Counted from the stretch's first letter, positions 51,846 through 62,089 are shown. The stretch: DNA of 64,000 nt from Actinomyces vulturis (GCF_001687305.1 NZ_KV700386.1:275341-339340); one strand, 5' to 3'. The notes: a model not told the origin generated them from the letters alone. Numbers and translations are program-made.

Positions 51846-53471
51846 TTAGGCGGTACGTTGGATCAATGCACAAAACATAGCGTCTGTTCCATGCGTATGA
51901 GGCCATAACTGCAAGTAATCGCGTGACGGATCTACCTTATCAATGGAAAGGCCCTGTCCCCCATGCGAAGCGAACAAATTAGTCACGTTGTCCATGGGGG
52001 CTGACGTGATGCCTTCAGCCGCCGGGCCATGAACGTTGCTCATCGCGGGTAATGCGTTTAACGGGCGGACCACAGCGTCTGGAAAAAAGCGACGCAGCAC
52101 ATCACGGACCACCATATGGGTTTCAAGAACATGCGGTGAACAAGTTACATACGCAACGACTCCCCCGACACGAGTCGCTTTGAGAGCACTGGTGAGTAAC
52201 TCGCGCTGAATCTGGGACAGATCAGTGACATCACTGGAAGATTTACGCCACCGAGCTTCTGGGCGCCTACGTAGTGAGCCCAAACCCGAACAAGGAGCAT
52301 CAACAAGAACACGGTCATAACGGGCAGGCTCGTCGTCTCCAATGAGGCGGCCATCGCTGCAGCGCACTTCAACGGTGGATTCATCCAACGCATGGCATGA
52401 GCCGCGGACTAAGCCTGCACGGTGCGCGGTTACTTCGTTAGCAACCAGGAGGGCGCCACGTTGCTGAGCACGAGCTCCCAGAAGAGCCGCTTTACCACCT
52501 GGACCCGCACACATATCGAGCCATTGCGTATCAGAACCATCAATAGGAAACTCAGAGAGGGCAAGGGCTACCATTTGGCTGCCTTCGTCCTCAACACCGG
52601 CACGAGCCGCACGAACCGATCCCACGCGACCTGGTTCACCGCCGTCCATCACTACAGAAAAGGGGCTGTAAAGGCCGGGTACGGTGCCAAAAGTGGTAGC
52701 TTTACGTGTTTCTTTGGCCAGGTCTGCTGGGTCAATGAGACCAGGGCGAGCGCACAATGTGACCGGAGGGTTGGTGTTATCAGCATGAAGCAAATCATCG
52801 ATTTCCTCAGCATCATGACCATTTGCCACTAGTGCCTGGCGCATCGCAGCCACAATCCAGCGCGGGTGACTCGATGTGTCTGCTAAAGCCATGAGTTCAT
52901 CGTCAGCGCTGTTCCAGAGTAGTTCGAGCCACTCGTCAAGGCTTCGTTCACTGAGACGACGCATGACTGCATTGACGAACTTTGCTGCCCCACGACCACA
53001 CGCCATGGTCGCCAAATCGACAGTAGTGGAAACCGCAGCGTGCGTGGGGATACGCATGGCGTGAAGCTGGTGAGTACCTAAGCGCAGGACATCAAGAACT
53101 GTGGGATCTACAGCATCAAGGGAACGGTTGACGCAATGCTCAATCATTGCGTCGTAACGTCCTAGCAAACGCAGTGTGCCGTAGGTGAGTTCCGTGGCCA
53201 ACCCGGCATCACGTCCGTGAAGATTGGCTTCTTTGAGCATGTCAGGCAGAACGAGGTTGGCATAACCACCGTCGCGCTGCACAGTGGTGAGCACTTCGAG
53301 GGCAGTGCGGCGTGCCGGATCAATTACAGGGGTTGACGACGCAGCGTGCTCACCACCGCCGTGGTGGTTGCCGTGGCGGTGGCTGTGGCCATGGCGGTTG
53401 CCTGGTTTTGGGCGGTTAGCGGTGCTGGAACGGCGCGGAGTCTTTTTTGAATGAGACTGAGGAGATGCCAT
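51846..53471 (-). CDS. rsmB: 16S rRNA (cytosine-C5) methyltransferase RsmB
   Basis: Methylates C967 (E. coli numbering) of 16S rRNA with SAM. The 541-residue protein has a NusB-like RNA-binding domain (about residues 50-190) and a Rossmann methyltransferase domain (about 235-541) with LDMCAGPGGKAALLG, DAPCSGLGSLRRRPEARW and the catalytic Cys in YVTCSPHVLETH. The first 50 residues are basic and His-rich (RHGHSHRHGNHHGGG), beyond the usual start. It overlaps fmt by one base. fmt-rsmB-rpe is a common actinobacterial order. Confidence 0.93.
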   Translation of the reverse strand: MASPQSHSKKTPRRSSTANRPKPGNRHGHSHRHGNHHGGGEHAASSTPVIDPARRTALEVLTTVQRDGGYANLVLPDMLKEANLHGRDAGLATELTYGTLRLLGRYDAMIEHCVNRSLDAVDPTVLDVLRLGTHQLHAMRIPTHAAVSTTVDLATMACGRGAAKFVNAVMRRLSERSLDEWLELLWNSADDELMALADTSSHPRWIVAAMRQALVANGHDAEEIDDLLHADNTNPPVTLCARPGLIDPADLAKETRKATTFGTVPGLYSPFSVVMDGGEPGRVGSVRAARAGVEDEGSQMVALALSEFPIDGSDTQWLDMCAGPGGKAALLGARAQQRGALLVANEVTAHRAGLVRGSCHALDESTVEVRCSDGRLIGDDEPARYDRVLVDAPCSGLGSLRRRPEARWRKSSSDVTDLSQIQRELLTSALKATRVGGVVAYVTCSPHVLETHMVVRDVLRRFFPDAVVRPLNALPAMSNVHGPAAEGITSAPMDNVTNLFASHGGQGLSIDKVDPSRDYLQLWPHTHGTDAMFCALIQRTA

Positions 53472-54412
53472 CAGACCAACTCACCGCCGAAGGCTGAGAA
53501 ATCATCAAGCCGAGCACCACGGGCCCACGCGGCGGCTTTCATCGGTTTCTTTCCTGCGGGAGTGACGGTATCGAGGATAAGTGCACATGAGCCGGTACCC
53601 ACACGAACTTCATGCTTAGTTGCTTGAATCTGACCGGGCGTTAATGACGTATCAGCCGTATCGATGTCCGCGATTGTCAGTCCCATTTTTTTGCCATCAA
53701 AAACGCTCCACGCCCCCGGCGCAGGAGTGACACCACGCACTACGTTGTGGATCTTTTGGGCAGGCTGAGAGAAGTCGATATGTCCATCTTCCCGATCAAG
53801 CATGGGAGCCAGTGAGGCGTTGTCTTCTGATTGCGGCGTGGCAGCGATACTGCCATCGGCAAGGCCATCCAGTACACGCTTCATCAGATCTGGTCCGCGC
53901 AGAGCCAGACGATTGAGAAGGTCTCCAGCAGTCTCATGAGGATCAACAGGAGTTTCCTCCATGAGGAACACATCACCAGTATCAAGGCCCTCGTCGAGGC
54001 GGAAAATTGTTGCACCACTAGTGGTGTCACCATTCATTAGGGCGCGCTGAACTGGCGCAGCCCCGCGCCAAGCAGGCAATAAGGAGAAGTGCAGATTGAG
54101 CCAGCCGTGTGTGGGGACAGAAAGAAGGTCAACTGGAACAAGACGGCCGTATGCGACCACTACGGCGACGTCAGCTTGGCATTTACGGACCCATTGCGTA
54201 ATGTCTGCATCTCGCAAGGTGCGAGGTGTCTGAACATCGCAGCCACGCTCACGGGCTATTGCGGCCACAGGTGAGGGATGAAGAGTACGCCCACGCCCTT
54301 TTCGCGCATCAGCACGAGTCAATACCCCGACAACCTCATGAGCAGGGTCATCAAGTAGTGCTTCCAATGTGGGAACGGCGACCTCGGGGGTGCCAGCAAA
54401 AAGAACGCGCAT
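53471..54412 (-). CDS. fmt: Methionyl-tRNA formyltransferase
   Basis: Formylates initiator Met-tRNA with 10-formyltetrahydrofolate. The 313-residue protein begins MRVLFAGTPEVAVPTLEALL, has the catalytic Asn/His region GWLNLHFSLLPAWRGAAPVQ and the Asp in FRLDEGLDTGD, then a C-terminal OB-like domain. The last base of its stop is shared with the rsmB start. It lies 55 bp after the HAD hydrolase gene. Confidence 0.96.
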   Translation of the reverse strand: MRVLFAGTPEVAVPTLEALLDDPAHEVVGVLTRADARKGRGRTLHPSPVAAIARERGCDVQTPRTLRDADITQWVRKCQADVAVVVAYGRLVPVDLLSVPTHGWLNLHFSLLPAWRGAAPVQRALMNGDTTSGATIFRLDEGLDTGDVFLMEETPVDPHETAGDLLNRLALRGPDLMKRVLDGLADGSIAATPQSEDNASLAPMLDREDGHIDFSQPAQKIHNVVRGVTPAPGAWSVFDGKKMGLTIADIDTADTSLTPGQIQATKHEVRVGTGSCALILDTVTPAGKKPMKAAAWARGARLDDFSAFGGELV

Positions 54413-54467
54413 AGCGCTAACTTTACGGTTTGTGGCTGAGGCCTGCTAGCAGCGCCCGGGCGGGTAC

Positions 54468-55109
54468 TTAGTGGCTCATCACACCTAGGTCATGTAAAGC
54501 AGCACGTAATTGGCCGGCAGTGGTGAACTGGATGGCATTAAGACCTACATTTTGGGCGCCGTGGACGTTGGCGGAACTGTCATCGATGAAGAGTGCGCGT
54601 GTACGGTCAATGCCGTAGCGTTCAAGCGTGAGTTCATAGATACGTGGATCGGGTTTAGTCAGGCCTTCTGCCCCACTGACCACTACGCCATCGAATACGT
54701 CGAGAATAGGGGCGAAAGACACGGCGTTCTCAAAAAGGGTGGGATCGAAGTTTGTCAGGCCTACCAGGCGGATGCCCCTGTCGCTGAGAGAGACGAGGAG
54801 ATTGGTAACTCCTGGGACTGGACCGATGAGTGAACTGGTGTGATTGTCCCGGTATATGCGCATGATGTCCGCATAGTTGGGGTGGTCCGGGTGCTCGTGG
54901 AGAATAGTGCCGATGATGTGGTCGAAGGGCACTCCTGCGTCCATCATGGAATTGTATCGATGGAAGGGGGCGTTATTGGAGAACTCTTTCCATTCCTCGG
55001 TGGTGATATGACCAGCAACGGCGCCGAGCGGATCCCACTGCACCAAGACATTGCCGTAATCCACGATTAACGTGTCATAGGGGCGAGACGAGGCGTCTGC
55101 CGGTGCCAT
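54468..55109 (-). CDS. HAD superfamily hydrolase (YihX-like phosphatase)
   Basis: Probable sugar-phosphate or small-molecule phosphatase. Motif I reads IVDYGNVLVQWD, with Gly at the place of the second Asp, as in E. coli YihX (DLGNV). Motif II lies in LVGLTNFD, motif III Lys in GLTKPDPRIY and motif IV in ALFIDDSSANVHGA. ATG 55109 is chosen because GGAG lies 6-7 nt before it, giving 213 residues; ATG 55133 and a frame open to 55307 are alternatives. It sits between priA and fmt. Substrate unknown. Confidence 0.85.
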   Translation of the reverse strand: MAPADASSRPYDTLIVDYGNVLVQWDPLGAVAGHITTEEWKEFSNNAPFHRYNSMMDAGVPFDHIIGTILHEHPDHPNYADIMRIYRDNHTSSLIGPVPGVTNLLVSLSDRGIRLVGLTNFDPTLFENAVSFAPILDVFDGVVVSGAEGLTKPDPRIYELTLERYGIDRTRALFIDDSSANVHGAQNVGLNAIQFTTAGQLRAALHDLGVMSH

Positions 55110-55171
55110 GAACGTCTCCATGCTGTCAGTCATAAGGTCATCATACGGGCTGCTTTGAGAAGGACCATTGA

Positions 55172-57535
55172 TTACCACAGGGTTGCTGGGTCGCAATTGA
55201 TTTTCACTGGTTCTAACCGGTGAGCTGAACGGGTAACACTGAGTGAACGCAGCATGGTTGTGAGGTCTTTTCCGAAGGCGGCCGGTGTACGCACCACACA
55301 GACCCATCGCGTTTCATCACCTGTTTCACTGGGGAATGGGCCAAGCAATTCTGTAGGGTGGTCTGCTGCGATGGCGCTGCGGATGCTTTGCGTTACTGAC
55401 TGGAGTGCTGTTCGGCTTCCCTCAATGCGTGCGGTGCGCCATAGTGGCGGAAGATGTAGTTCACGGCGTTCGTCTAGTTCCCGGTGTGCGTAGCCTTCCA
55501 TGTCCCAACGGACGAGAGTAGCCGCGAGTGTTGGGTCTGGGTCCCCAAGGAGAAGGACTGGCGCATCGGGGTGGGCAAGGCTGATTGCTTTACTCCAAGT
55601 GGCTAGGGCCAAAGTTCCACTATTGAGATGCGGGCGAGATGACAACGACCATGCGTCGAGTATCACGACGCCGCGATAGCCATTTTTAGCAATAGGCTCA
55701 TTTCCCGCAGTGGCCACAACCACACGGGGCGTATGGTCAATGGTGTCGATGGAATCGTCACCATTGGGGGTAGTTGAGTACATGACCGAAATTTTGGGCA
55801 GTGATCGGGCGAGTTCGTCGGCGGTACGTATCGCTCCCCCACCAATCACGCGGTAAGCAGTTGAACCGCAACGCCAACAGGGCTGAGGAATGTAGGGATG
55901 TTCAGCCAACACGCACCCTAGACTTTCCGGTTGCTGTGAAGTGTTCAGGTGTTTTCTACCGCTTGTTCGTAAGGGAGTGATGACTGACTGGCACACAGTG
56001 CAATGTGCGTGAGCACGGCATCGTGCACAGACGAGAATCGGCCGTGCCACGCTGTGGGCAACCTGGACTAGTACAGGCCCAGAAGTAACTGCACGCCTAA
56101 TTAGGCTGAGGGCACGGGAGGGAATACGTGCGTGACCTGAAGCTCCTTCCGCCTCAAGATCCTCATATGTTGGGGCCTGGACTTTGGCGAGGTGCTTACG
56201 CTTGAGCGGCCGAGGTGCGCTGATGGACTGCGCCCATCCAGCTTCCACCCATGCCTGTGTCTCCACGCTACGGGTCAGGCCAGCGATAAGAAGAGGAATG
56301 TGCTCATGGGTGGAGCGTAATGAGAGGACTGTGCGTGTGTGAGCATAGGGTGAGCGCTGTTCTACATAATGTGAACTTACGTCATCAAGCATCATCATGA
56401 GGCCTGGATTAACCATAGGCGCGTAGGCGGCGCTACGGGTGCCCACAATGAGAGTGACTTGGCCGCTTAGCGCAGCGCAGTAGGCCTGATAGCGTTCAGA
56501 GTGCCCCTGGTTTGAGGTCATTAACGTTGCAGGAACATCCGGGCAGTGCTGGCGGGCGCCATCAAGGAATGTAATTGCTTGGCGGGTAGTGGGTAGCAGC
56601 ACGAGAACGGATTTGCCGTGCTGGTGAGCTTGCTTAATAAGGGCGAAAAGAGCATGCCACGGGGTTGGGTTGTCTCCCTGGTGGTCAGGAACCCAGGTCC
56701 ATACACCACGTGGAGTACGGACCGTGTGATCTGATTGTTCTGAATCGCGATGACATATCCAGGAATTGGAGAGGGCAGAAAAAAACTCGTGTCCGCCGTC
56801 GTAGTGAGCAAAAGTCTCTAGTGACTGTGAGCCCTCGGGGGTGGCGGAAAGTTTTTCACTGGTAATGTCACGTCCAAGAATGCTCGTGTTGCTAACTGGT
56901 AAATCACAGGTCCTGATAGGCAGAAACGTTTTTTCTACGCGTGCATGACGCGGAGGAATGGCTAAGCGCAACACATCAGGAATCGTGCATGCGCAGCGTT
57001 GAGCTACTGCTTGGGCCAGATCGAGCAGGTTAGGGGTCAATACAGGGAGCGGAGAAACAACTCTGGTTAAGTCGATCAGAGTGCCTATATGAGTGGTTAA
57101 AGAGTCCCGTTTGAGGATCCATCCATCAAGATTTTTGTGGCTTCCTAATCGGACAACAACCCTTACACCGGGCTGAGCGTCGGCGTCCATAGTTGGTGGT
57201 ACCAGATAGTCGAAAGAACGTGCCATGTGCGGTACCGGAGCATCCACGAGAACTCGCGCAATGGGTTTGGTCACTCCGCGAGCCTGGGCTGGGGTGACAG
57301 AGTGCGCATGACCAAGTAGTGGCATATCGTCATCTCTTGCACCAAAAAGATCGAATCCTGCCGTGTGCTCGCTACTCACCTGGCTAAGTGTGTACTCGCC
57401 TGAGCGAATATCAGGTACCGCAAGAGTACGAATGTCCATCGCTGTGGGAGTATCCGCCGATGGTGGAAGAGAATTGTGCTCTAAAGGCAATGCAGCCCGA
57501 TCCGCGGTGCGAGGTGACATGGGTTCGGGCTGCAT
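55172..57535 (-). CDS. priA: PriA-like replication restart protein with degenerate ATPase motifs
   Basis: Restarts stalled replication forks in most bacteria as a 3'-5' helicase. Here the DNA-binding domain (ARVLVDAPVPHMARSFDYLVP) and Cys-rich zinc region (CARCRAHAHCTVC and CWRCG) are present, but no GxGKT loop precedes QHGKSVLVLLPTTRQA, and the DEAH box reads LDDVSSHY. This matches the actinobacterial PriA group thought to lack helicase activity. The start is uncertain: ATG 57535, 13 bp after the metK stop, is used; ATG 57571 would overlap metK. About 90 residues of low-complexity sequence precede the conserved domain. Confidence 0.82.
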   Translation of the reverse strand: MQPEPMSPRTADRAALPLEHNSLPPSADTPTAMDIRTLAVPDIRSGEYTLSQVSSEHTAGFDLFGARDDDMPLLGHAHSVTPAQARGVTKPIARVLVDAPVPHMARSFDYLVPPTMDADAQPGVRVVVRLGSHKNLDGWILKRDSLTTHIGTLIDLTRVVSPLPVLTPNLLDLAQAVAQRCACTIPDVLRLAIPPRHARVEKTFLPIRTCDLPVSNTSILGRDITSEKLSATPEGSQSLETFAHYDGGHEFFSALSNSWICHRDSEQSDHTVRTPRGVWTWVPDHQGDNPTPWHALFALIKQAHQHGKSVLVLLPTTRQAITFLDGARQHCPDVPATLMTSNQGHSERYQAYCAALSGQVTLIVGTRSAAYAPMVNPGLMMMLDDVSSHYVEQRSPYAHTRTVLSLRSTHEHIPLLIAGLTRSVETQAWVEAGWAQSISAPRPLKRKHLAKVQAPTYEDLEAEGASGHARIPSRALSLIRRAVTSGPVLVQVAHSVARPILVCARCRAHAHCTVCQSVITPLRTSGRKHLNTSQQPESLGCVLAEHPYIPQPCWRCGSTAYRVIGGGAIRTADELARSLPKISVMYSTTPNGDDSIDTIDHTPRVVVATAGNEPIAKNGYRGVVILDAWSLSSRPHLNSGTLALATWSKAISLAHPDAPVLLLGDPDPTLAATLVRWDMEGYAHRELDERRELHLPPLWRTARIEGSRTALQSVTQSIRSAIAADHPTELLGPFPSETGDETRWVCVVRTPAAFGKDLTTMLRSLSVTRSAHRLEPVKINCDPATLW

Positions 57536-57548
57536 AGGCAGAAGTGAA

Positions 57549-58745
57549 TCATACGGCTGCGCGTAATGCATCCACCTTATTGAGTTCTTCCCAGGTATAA
57601 CCAGAGCGGCCAAAGTGTCCGTATGAACTGGTTGAGCGGTAAATCGGACGTAGAAGATCCAGATCGCGCACGATTGCGGCTGGGCGAAGGTCAAAAACTT
57701 CAGCAACCGCGGCACTAATGCGCTCGTTGGGAACAGTGTTGGTGCCGAAGGTCTCGACGTACAGGCCTACCGGGTGTGCGCGACCAATCGCGTAAGCAAC
57801 CTGCATTTCACAGCGGCTAGCCAGTCCAGCGGCGACAACATTCTTGGCAACCCAACGCATAGCGTAAGCACCAGAACGGTCAACCTTCGATGGGTCCTTA
57901 CCAGAGAAGGCGCCGCCACCGTGGCGAGCCATACCACCATAGGTGTCTACGATGATCTTGCGGCCGGTTAGGCCTGCATCGCCTGCGGGACCGCCGATAA
58001 CAAACTGCCCTGAGGGGTTCACTAAGACGCTGGCTCCCTGCGTACGTACATCGAGTTGTTCGGATTCAAGAACAGGGTTAATGACTTCATGAGTGAGGGC
58101 ATCGGTGAGCCATGCGCGGCTGCGGTCAGCGTCATGCTGTGTGGACACTACGACGGTATCCAGCCCCACGGGACGGTCACCTTCGTAGGCAATGGTGACC
58201 TGGGTCTTACCATCAGGGCGAAGTCCTTCAACGATGCCGGACTTGCGGACGTAAGCCAGGCGTTCTGCCAGGCGGTGAGCAAGGTGGATAGGGAGAGGCA
58301 TGTAGGCATCAGTGTCCTGGCAGGCGTAGCCAAACATGAGGCCCTGGTCGCCAGCGCCCTGCGCGTCGAGCGGGTCCACATCGGAGCCATCTTCACGGAC
58401 CTCAAGAGCCTTATCCACACCTGCAGCAATGTCGGGACTCTGCTGACCGATCGAGACGGATACGCCGCAACTGCGGGCATCAAAGCACACATCAGATGAG
58501 GTGTAGCCAATGGCGGCAATCTCATCGCGGACAATTTCCGGGATTTCAACGTAAGCGGTGTCAGTGGTCACTTCACCTGCGACATGAACCAATCCGGTGG
58601 TCACCATGGTTTCAACAGCGACGCGAGCGGTGGGGTCTTGTTCAAGGATGGCATCGAGAATGGCATCGGAGACCCGGTCACAGACTTTGTCTGGGTGACC
58701 TTCAGTAACGGATTCAGACGTAAAAAGACGCAGGGATTCACTCAC
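57549..58745 (-). CDS. metK: S-adenosylmethionine synthase
   Basis: Makes SAM from methionine and ATP. The 398-residue protein starts with GTG at 58745 and shows [59 protein letters not shown] (in two parts around residue 255-280) and a C-terminal SSYGHFGR. It follows coaBC by 84 bp in the same direction. I see no SAM riboswitch in that gap. Confidence 0.97.
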   Translation of the reverse strand: MSESLRLFTSESVTEGHPDKVCDRVSDAILDAILEQDPTARVAVETMVTTGLVHVAGEVTTDTAYVEIPEIVRDEIAAIGYTSSDVCFDARSCGVSVSIGQQSPDIAAGVDKALEVREDGSDVDPLDAQGAGDQGLMFGYACQDTDAYMPLPIHLAHRLAERLAYVRKSGIVEGLRPDGKTQVTIAYEGDRPVGLDTVVVSTQHDADRSRAWLTDALTHEVINPVLESEQLDVRTQGASVLVNPSGQFVIGGPAGDAGLTGRKIIVDTYGGMARHGGGAFSGKDPSKVDRSGAYAMRWVAKNVVAAGLASRCEMQVAYAIGRAHPVGLYVETFGTNTVPNERISAAVAEVFDLRPAAIVRDLDLLRPIYRSTSSYGHFGRSGYTWEELNKVDALRAAV

Positions 58746-58829
58746 GTGCGTAAGTCTATTACCGATTAGGGCCCAGATTGGACACAGCGCAATATCTCAC
58801 ATCATAAAAGCACAGTGAGAGGGAATGAC

Positions 58830-60116
58830 TCAGCGTTCTTCGCGGAGGCTATTAGTGATGAGAGCGATGAGATCTTGTGCAACATCTAACTTAGAACCAT
58901 GGGTGACGAGCATCTGTTCGCCAGAGGAATTAAGGACGGTAACGTGGTTAGGCACATTACCAAACCCTTGCCCATCCCCCACAGGATTCACGGCCAGAAA
59001 TGTGGCGCCTTTACGGCGAGCTTTCGCTGCACCATGTTCAAGGACACTACCCGTGTCATCACCAGTTTCTGCGGCAAAACCCATGATGACCTGGTTCTCA
59101 CGAACAGGGTTACTCACAAGTGAAGCAAGAATGTCTGGATTTTCCATCATCGTGATGGTTAAGCCTTTGCCACCTGACTCCGAGTGGTCTTTTTTGATCT
59201 TTGATTCCTCTACCGTCACAGGGCGGTAATCAGCCACAGCAGCAGCCATGATGATGGCGTCAGCGTGTACACCGGCATCACGGACTACGTTATACATTTC
59301 CATCGCGGTGATGACCGGGAGGATAGTAAGGTTTGGGTTTCCTTCAAGGGGTGCGAGAACGTCGGCACTGATATTGGCACTTACCAGGGTGACCCGGGCT
59401 CCACGGGACAGTGCTGCCTGCGCAAGAGCTACTCCTTGCCGCCCGCTAGAGGCATTACCAACGAAGCGAACGGGGTCAATGGGCTCGTGCGTTCCTCCTG
59501 CGCTGATGAGGATATGTGCGTCAGCAAGGTCATTGTGTGTGGCCTGCGCAGCGGGTGAATAGGTGAGGCAGTGGGCAACAATCGCCTCAGGCTCAGGAAG
59601 ACGGCCCACGCCTGTATCTCCGCTAGTTAGTGAGCCACTGGCAGGCTCAATAATATCGATTCCACGTTGACGAAGAACAGTAACATTGTCTTGGGTGGCT
59701 GCATTTAGCCACATTTGCGTGTGCATGGCCGGGGCCATAATGATGGGGCATGTAGCGGTAAGAATCGTGGCACCGAGCATGTCATCGGCGCGGCCGATGC
59801 GGATTCGCGCCAGGGTATCAGCAGATGCAGGTGCCACCACAATGAGGTCAGCAGTTCGAGCGATCTCCACATGTTCAACAGCAGCTGGATCATCGAACAG
59901 GCCGGTGATCACAGGTGAGCCGCTGGCTGCAGCCAAAGCAGCTTTACCAATGAACTGAAGGGCTGATGGTGTGGCAATGACACGTACCTCAGCGCCCTGT
60001 TCGCGTAAGCGACGCACGATCATGGGGGCCTTATAGGCGGAGATAGAACCGGTCACGCACACAACAACGCGCCACGGTGTGGAAGCCGTGACGCGTTGCT
60101 CAACGTTTGTTGTCAT
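58830..60116 (-). CDS. coaBC: Bifunctional phosphopantothenoylcysteine decarboxylase / phosphopantothenate--cysteine ligase
   Basis: Two consecutive steps of CoA synthesis. The N-terminal flavoprotein half (about residues 15-190) has VCVTGSISAYKA, the catalytic His in VEHVEIARTAD and APAMHTQMW, where His replaces the Asn of the E. coli PAMNxxMW motif, a variant I recall from Actinobacteria. The C-terminal ligase half (about 200-428) has ILISAGGTHEPIDPVRFVGN, SSGRQGVALA and MAAAVADYRP. CoA from this pathway feeds AcpS and FAS. It is 25 bp after rpoZ. Confidence 0.96.
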   Translation of the reverse strand: MTTNVEQRVTASTPWRVVVCVTGSISAYKAPMIVRRLREQGAEVRVIATPSALQFIGKAALAAASGSPVITGLFDDPAAVEHVEIARTADLIVVAPASADTLARIRIGRADDMLGATILTATCPIIMAPAMHTQMWLNAATQDNVTVLRQRGIDIIEPASGSLTSGDTGVGRLPEPEAIVAHCLTYSPAAQATHNDLADAHILISAGGTHEPIDPVRFVGNASSGRQGVALAQAALSRGARVTLVSANISADVLAPLEGNPNLTILPVITAMEMYNVVRDAGVHADAIIMAAAVADYRPVTVEESKIKKDHSESGGKGLTITMMENPDILASLVSNPVRENQVIMGFAAETGDDTGSVLEHGAAKARRKGATFLAVNPVGDGQGFGNVPNHVTVLNSSGEQMLVTHGSKLDVAQDLIALITNSLREER

Positions 60117-60141
60117 GAGCGGGTGCTCAGATCACACGTTC

Positions 60142-60531
60142 TCAGAACTGGATGTCATCGACGCTGACGGGAGAAGCGGATTCTCCAGCCACGTCCAGAT
60201 CCAGATCAGCGAACATGTCCTCTTCGGCAGCAGCGCGTGCCGCTTCTGCCTCTGCGCGGCGTGCGCGAGCAACGTCACCGGGAATAACCTCAAGTTTGTC
60301 CTGCGCGATTTCACGTAGGGCAACGCCGAGTGCTTTCTCACCGGGAGTTACGTCAACCAGCGGACCGAAGAACTCGAACTGGTTGTCTTCGAGCTGGAGG
60401 GCGTAGGAGTTGATCTGACGTGCGCGCTTGGCTGCTTCAACAACCAGGCCGTATTTTGAATCAACCTTCTCCAGGAGATCGTCAATCGGGGGGTTAGTGA
60501 TGCCCTCGGGGTGAGCGACGGTTCCAAGCAT
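60142..60531 (-). CDS. rpoZ: DNA-directed RNA polymerase omega subunit
   Basis: Small subunit that helps fold and assemble beta prime. The ATG at 60531 ([20 protein letters not shown]) matches the actinobacterial start and follows GGAG at 10 nt; the frame is open 20 codons further. The 129-residue product has [18 protein letters not shown] and [15 protein letters not shown]. After residue about 90 there is an acidic Ala/Glu/Asp tail ([18 protein letters not shown]), longer than in E. coli. The usual gmk-rpoZ-coaBC order is kept. Confidence 0.95.
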   Translation of the reverse strand: MLGTVAHPEGITNPPIDDLLEKVDSKYGLVVEAAKRARQINSYALQLEDNQFEFFGPLVDVTPGEKALGVALREIAQDKLEVIPGDVARARRAEAEAARAAAEEDMFADLDLDVAGESASPVSVDDIQF

Positions 60532-60603
60532 GCTGTGGTTTCTCCGGAATCTACGAACGAATAACAAGCGCTGGACAAAAACTCCAGGCATTAACGATTT
60601 ATC

Positions 60604-61185
60604 CTACCGCGTTATACCTATGAGTGCTGCCAACTCGTCCGTGGCACGTGCCACGGTATCGTTGATGACCACTTGGTCGAACTCATGAACAGCGTTCATT
60701 TCGACGCGTGCTGTGGCGAGGCGACGTTCGCGTTCCTCTTCATTTTCAGTGCCGCGGCCAACGAGACGATTGACCAATTCATCCCAACTGGGAGGCGCAA
60801 GGAAAACAAGCTGAGCTTCAGGCATCGCTTTCTTCACTTGACGTGCACCATCAAGATCAATTTCTAGTAAAGCAGGGCGACCTTCTTTAAGTTCTGCATC
60901 GACCGGGCCACGAGGGGTTCCATACTTGTTTTGTCCATGAACCACCGCCCATTCGAGCATGTCACCGTGGGTAACCATGTCATCAAACTGCTCGTGGGTG
61001 ACAAAGTGGTAGTGCTGACCGTCTACTTCCCCAGGGCGCGGGTTACGGGTAGTCGCTGAGATCGATACAAACAAATCGGGGTAACGACGCCGCAACTCGG
61101 CTACCACTGTGCCCTTACCGACCGCTGTGGGTCCAGCAAGAACAGTGAGTCGTGCGGATTGTGTGGACGATGCCTCTGTACTCAT
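60604..61185 (-). CDS. gmk: Guanylate kinase
   Basis: Phosphorylates GMP to GDP. The 193-residue protein has the P-loop LAGPTAVGKGTVV, the GMP-binding SISATTRNPRPGEVDGQHYHFV and LEIDLDGARQVKKAMPEA. The lid Arg region is ENEEERERRLATAR. It lies 28 bp after pyrF and 72 bp before rpoZ, in the same direction. Confidence 0.96.
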   Translation of the reverse strand: MSTEASSTQSARLTVLAGPTAVGKGTVVAELRRRYPDLFVSISATTRNPRPGEVDGQHYHFVTHEQFDDMVTHGDMLEWAVVHGQNKYGTPRGPVDAELKEGRPALLEIDLDGARQVKKAMPEAQLVFLAPPSWDELVNRLVGRGTENEEERERRLATARVEMNAVHEFDQVVINDTVARATDELAALIGITR

Positions 61186-61213
61186 GGGGTGATGCTACAC
61201 AATCAACTCGGGC

Positions 61214-62089
61214 TTACCGCAGCGCGGCTGCGGCTTCATCAGTGGCTCGCAGAGCAGCAGCGCGTAGAGCGGAAGAATCCGGTCCCGCGCCGAGTACACC
61301 GCGAGAGGTGGAGGCGAGGACTTGGCGGCGCGCTGCGCCGAAGACTGCATGAAGTTCGGCCTGCCCCGCTCCTTGTGCGCCTACACCGGGAGCCAGAAGC
61401 GGAGCATTAGCCGCTTCAAGATCCAATTCAAGTTTTTCTACCGCAGAGCCGATGGTGGCTCCTATAACCAGGCCAACGCTACCGAGCGTGTCATTGTTAC
61501 GTGCCGGAGCGTTCCATTCGCTCACGCCTTGCACAACACCTGCCGCAACGGCAGTACCATCTTCCATAATGGCATGCTGAACAGTATGGCCTTCAGGGTT
61601 ACTGGTTAGGCCAAGAACGAACAATCCGCGACCGGTTTGGTGAGCCAATTCGAGGGCAGGTTTGAGAGAACCGAAACCGAGGTAGGGGCTGACGGTAATG
61701 GAATCAGCGACGAGTGGCGCACCATCGCGGAGATAAGCCTGAGCGTAGCCACCCATCGTGGAACCAATGTCTCCACGCTTCACATCGAGGATACTGAGGG
61801 TATCAAGGTCACGTAGAGCGCTGAGAACCTCTTCAAGGACGGCAATACCCTTGGAACCGTGGCGTTCAAAGAATGCGGACTGAGGCTTGACAGCAGCAAC
61901 GCGGCCACCGATGGCATCCAACGTGCGTAGCGAGAATTCACGAATTCCGTGAGCGCTGTCATCAAGATCCCACGCTTGAAGGAGAGTTGCGTGCGGGTCG
62001 ATTCCTACACACAAGGGCCCGCGATCATCCATGGCGGCGGCCAGGCGAGAACCGAAAGTTGGGGTGGTGGGGGTAGTTAATGCGCTCAT
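61214..62089 (-). CDS. pyrF: Orotidine 5'-phosphate decarboxylase (type 2)
   Basis: Last step of UMP synthesis. The product belongs to the longer mycobacterial-type family, with CVGIDPHATLL, VAAVKPQSAFFERHGSKG and the catalytic cluster SILDVKRGDIGSTMGGYA. ATG 62089 (MSALTTP) gives 291 residues and fits the family start; GTG 62125 in frame would add 12. Upstream lie a hairpin (62166-62183) and the pyrC terminator, so it starts a new unit pyrF-gmk and probably onward. carA and carB, usual neighbours, are not present. Confidence 0.94.
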   Translation of the reverse strand: MSALTTPTTPTFGSRLAAAMDDRGPLCVGIDPHATLLQAWDLDDSAHGIREFSLRTLDAIGGRVAAVKPQSAFFERHGSKGIAVLEEVLSALRDLDTLSILDVKRGDIGSTMGGYAQAYLRDGAPLVADSITVSPYLGFGSLKPALELAHQTGRGLFVLGLTSNPEGHTVQHAIMEDGTAVAAGVVQGVSEWNAPARNNDTLGSVGLVIGATIGSAVEKLELDLEAANAPLLAPGVGAQGAGQAELHAVFGAARRQVLASTSRGVLGAGPDSSALRAAALRATDEAAAALR

